A stretch of DNA of 64,000 nucleotides from Citrobacter amalonaticus (GTDB lineage: Bacteria; Pseudomonadota; Gammaproteobacteria; Enterobacterales; Enterobacteriaceae): positions 4,712,001 to 4,776,000 of the forward strand of contig JARDVN010000001.1 in the NCBI GenBank assembly GCA_028994555.1, read 5' to 3'. Shown one piece after another: positions 61,568 through 64,000 of this stretch. The notes beneath the pieces are model-generated. The model saw only the letters and a list, made by a program, of their open reading frames with translations. It was not told the DNA's origin and did not search any database. Made by a program: the position numbers and the translations under genes. Position 1 is the stretch's first letter. Every line of letters begins with the position of its first letter.

Positions 61568-63470
61568 TTAATCCATTGTGGCTTTCTCATCTTCAGAAAC
61601 TGCTGGCATTGGCCATATCTTTTTGAGTTGCTCAGTCAGATAAAATGTACGGGTTTCAATTTCTTTCTCCCCCCACTGCACAGCATGATCGCCATGAAAG
61701 TATTGCGTCAAATTGAGTTTGCTAAACTTCAGCAGCTCTGGGCGTTTCAAGGTCCACGCAGAATTCGACAATGCGGGATTCAGACTATGAGTAATAAGCG
61801 TTAAATTACCTATAGTATTTATTAGCTTATCTCTCCTTTGAATAGCCTTCTGCTCAATCAGTGGGTCAGTTTTATCATCGGGGCAAAGTGGCCAATTATC
61901 TGCCCACTTTTGCGGCATTACATGCTCAATCGTTAACCCAACTGGTAATGGTTCTGCTTCACTTTTTTTGTTAAACGCATAAGCGTCAAGTGCTTCAAGT
62001 ATGGTTCGCACTTTATATTGAGCCAGCCGGCCATAAAAGGGCAAATCTGTAATGGCCGCAGCCAGTACACTATCATCAGGGAATCGAGTACTATCTCCAG
62101 CACTTTTATTCATCTGGCCAGCTACATTTTCTGCCGTTATGATCCCTTTCTTGTCCAATGCTTTAATAAGCTCAACAAAGTAGCGATTGTAGTTTTTACT
62201 TGTCATTCCACAGATCATGCGACGTACTAAATACGCTTCAAGCAACTCAAGAATTGCATCAAACTCCGTAACATTGGCGGGGACTAATTCAGCGTATGCA
62301 TACAACAAAAACGGAATAACTGTGGTTGTATCTACAGCATCTAATCGGCGCATAAATGTCGCTAAGCGGGGATGACTATCAGACTGATAAAATCTCTTGA
62401 AAACATCAGCGTAACGCGAAAGTTGTGCAATGTGCTCTGCCGCTGTTTTAGGGCCAGAAACCGGGTCCGAACTCGATTCAGACTGCCTGACAAATGCCTT
62501 GAATGCATTAAAAATATGTGAAGACCTGACCTCTTCACGCGTCATCATCGTTAAATAGTGGTTGATGAAAATATCCACTCGGGGGGCGGGTGATTCGTCC
62601 CTGTCTGACTTCCTCTCTCCACCAGTCAGTCTCGAATGATTTCCAGTTATTTGCATAAAGCTGTTCAACATTATCCCCCCTGGCTTCTGCGAGCCTGAAC
62701 AAGTAATTCTTGATCAGGTCTGCAGGAAGAAGGTCCTCCCCTCTTGCATTCAGCGTCTCAAAGATGACTTGAGTCTCATCATTCTGGTCCAAATCGATCA
62801 CAACAATCTGAAGACAGTCCTTAACAACCTGCCAGAGAGAATCAAAACGTTCATCGAGAGACTTTTCACTTAATGCCTGGATATCTTCCTTATCATCAAA
62901 CGAACCGTTTAACCACTGCCCTATCTGCGCATAAAAGTATTTGTAACCGTCAATAATATTATTAGCACCATCACGTAGAGCTGGCCGTAGTGTAATTTGC
63001 TTATCAACAGCATCAGGTGACCCAGCCTCATGAACTACTTTGAAAGCTTCTCGATTGCTATTAGTAGGCCATACTTTGAACACTTCGTCATCGTGATCGA
63101 TCTTGCTACGTCGGTTGGTCACGAGATCTGAAAAGCGTTCGACATATTTAATCTGTTCATGCGCTACCGCCTGGTCACGCGCCGCCATCAGGAACAACTG
63201 GAGCGTAGTAAATCGTTGTTGACCATCGATCACCTGACGACTTTCGATGGATCCCGTCGGGTTCGCGACCTGCTCCAATACTACAGCCCCTAAAAAATGG
63301 GGGTGAGCTCTACCACCATTAAGTTGCTTATCAAGAAGTGTCTGGATGTCCTCCCACAAAGGCTCCCAATTTTTCTCACACGTCCACACATAAGGACGCT
63401 GGAATAGTGGCACTTGATAGGTGATGGTTTGATCAAAAATTCTTTCTAGCTTACGCGTGTTGGCTTCCAT
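61568..63470 (-). CDS. GmrSD-type restriction protein (DUF262-DUF1524 fusion), frameshifted
   Basis: Single-chain type IV-like restriction enzyme of about 634 residues that in relatives cuts modified phage DNA. N-terminal DUF262: FDQTITYQVPLFQRPYVW and QVIDGQQRFTTLQLFLMAAR (the DGQQR NTPase motif). C-terminal DUF1524 HNH: IEHVMPQKWADNW and TIGNLTLITHSLNPALSNSA. The frame breaks at six G (62581-62586): GRITRP continues as PRVDIFINHYLTMMTREEV. Lies on the same strand as the Druantia operon, separated by the GNAT remnant, so it is a separate unit of the defence island. Confidence 0.88.
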
Positions 63471-63750
63471 AACGACTCACTAACCCTTAGTTTCAATCCA
63501 TAATGTGGTAAATACCAAATCCACCAGTCAGGTACTATGAAACAATGATCTCATCCGCTTTTCCACACCTGTCTTAGAATTTAACGTTTTTATGAGCGGT
63601 ATTAAATGAAAGAACATCGCAATCCTGTATATTCGGTTAAAACAGGATGCATTTCTTTGCATAAGAGTCAGAAAGCTAAAACGGATACAAAAACAGTGAC
63701 CATTTTAATGAACCCAGCCGTTGGTTGGGTATTTGTTTTTGCAGAAATTA
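63471..63750. other. Non-coding stretch
   Basis: No gene seen between the GmrSD gene and the REP-type repeat. Confidence 0.4.
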
Positions 63751-63826
63751 GCCGGATGGCAGCGTAAACACCTTATCAGTCCTACAATACCGCCAGTAGG
63801 ACTGATAAGCGCAGCACCATCAGGCG
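63751..63826. repeat. REP/BIME-type element
   Basis: GCCGGATGGCAGCGTAAACA and a 14-bp perfect inverted repeat, CTTATCAGTCCTAC (63772-63785) with GTAGGACTGATAAG (63796-63809), then CGCAGCACCATCAGGC. This resembles enterobacterial REP pairs, which usually lie between core genes. Confidence 0.7.
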
Positions 63827-64000
63827 TTAAACATCGCTGTATCATCGATAAAACTCACGCCGTCAGTCGTTCCCAGCCAGCGTGGTGCTTTCAGCCCTTC
63901 AACGAAATACCAGACTAGTTCATACAACAGCGTACAGATATGCTCAAAAGGCCAGCTGGGTCCGCGTTAGGGAGAAAATGATTTCAGCCCGTCAATGCCA
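63820..64000 (-). CDS. C-terminal part of an unknown gene, running off the window
   Basis: On the minus strand the window end reads GIDGLKSFSP-stop, then RGPSWPFEHICTLLYELVWY, FVEGLKAPRWLGTTDGVSFI and a stop at 63820. The protein-like composition suggests a real gene whose in-frame TAA may be an error or true decay. Family not recognised. Confidence 0.4.

Overview
The window looks like an Enterobacteriaceae chromosome in the Salmonella/Citrobacter/Escherichia group. The tmRNA is nearly identical to the enterobacterial ssrA and encodes the tag ANDENYALAA. It sits beside a two-gene type I secretion module arranged like Salmonella bapC-bapD, and a REP-type repeat lies at the right end. Citrobacter is my best guess at genus; this is inference. 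Almost everything between ssrA and about 63.5 kb is accessory DNA, much of it AT-rich, with many decayed intervals.

Layout. 1-3.0 kb: type I secretion ATPase and HlyD-type adaptor. 3.06-3.42 kb: ssrA, the probable attachment site. 3.6-8.7 kb: remnant of a P4-like or CP4-57-like integrative element (integrase, AlpA regulator, YfjI, YfjJ). 9.4-16 kb: an FRG-domain protein, a cytochrome b561-type protein, a CDF metal transporter, then a small tyrosine recombinase with a putative PD-(D/E)XK protein and a partner inside a pair of direct repeats. 16.3-27 kb: mostly unknown genes, including a SUKH protein next to a membrane-embedded HNH nuclease-like protein and a coiled-coil membrane protein, a second PD-(D/E)XK-like protein, and lipoproteins. 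27-31.5 kb: nimR/nimT-like regulator and exporter, a decayed second nimT tail, an MdaB-type quinone reductase and an AraC regulator. 31.9-37.4 kb: a DMSO-reductase-family operon (TorD-like chaperone, DmsA-, DmsB- and DmsC-like subunits, polyferredoxin). 38-39.7 kb: AraC regulator divergent from a TauE/SafE exporter. 39.9-47.2 kb: the CP4-57/CP4-44-type module (GTPase, envelope proteins, DUF932, antirestriction protein, RadC-like, CbeA/CbtA toxin-antitoxin).

47.3-61.2 kb, all on the minus strand, holds what I read as a complete type II Druantia defence system, druM-druF-druG-druE. A Cas4/RecB-like nuclease gene with a cysteine cluster follows immediately downstream. A GNAT toxin remnant and a GmrSD-type restriction gene lie upstream of it, so this is a defence island.

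A technical point governs how the window should be read. More than twenty genes are broken, nearly always at a homopolymer of five to nine identical bases, and removing or adding one base restores a continuous protein. These are most likely sequencing or assembly errors, so I give each such locus as one gene with its break point and do not call it a pseudogene. True decay is claimed only where homology is partial or in-frame stops are scattered (29.49-29.75, 37.46-37.54, 47.14-47.25, 61.30-61.47 kb).
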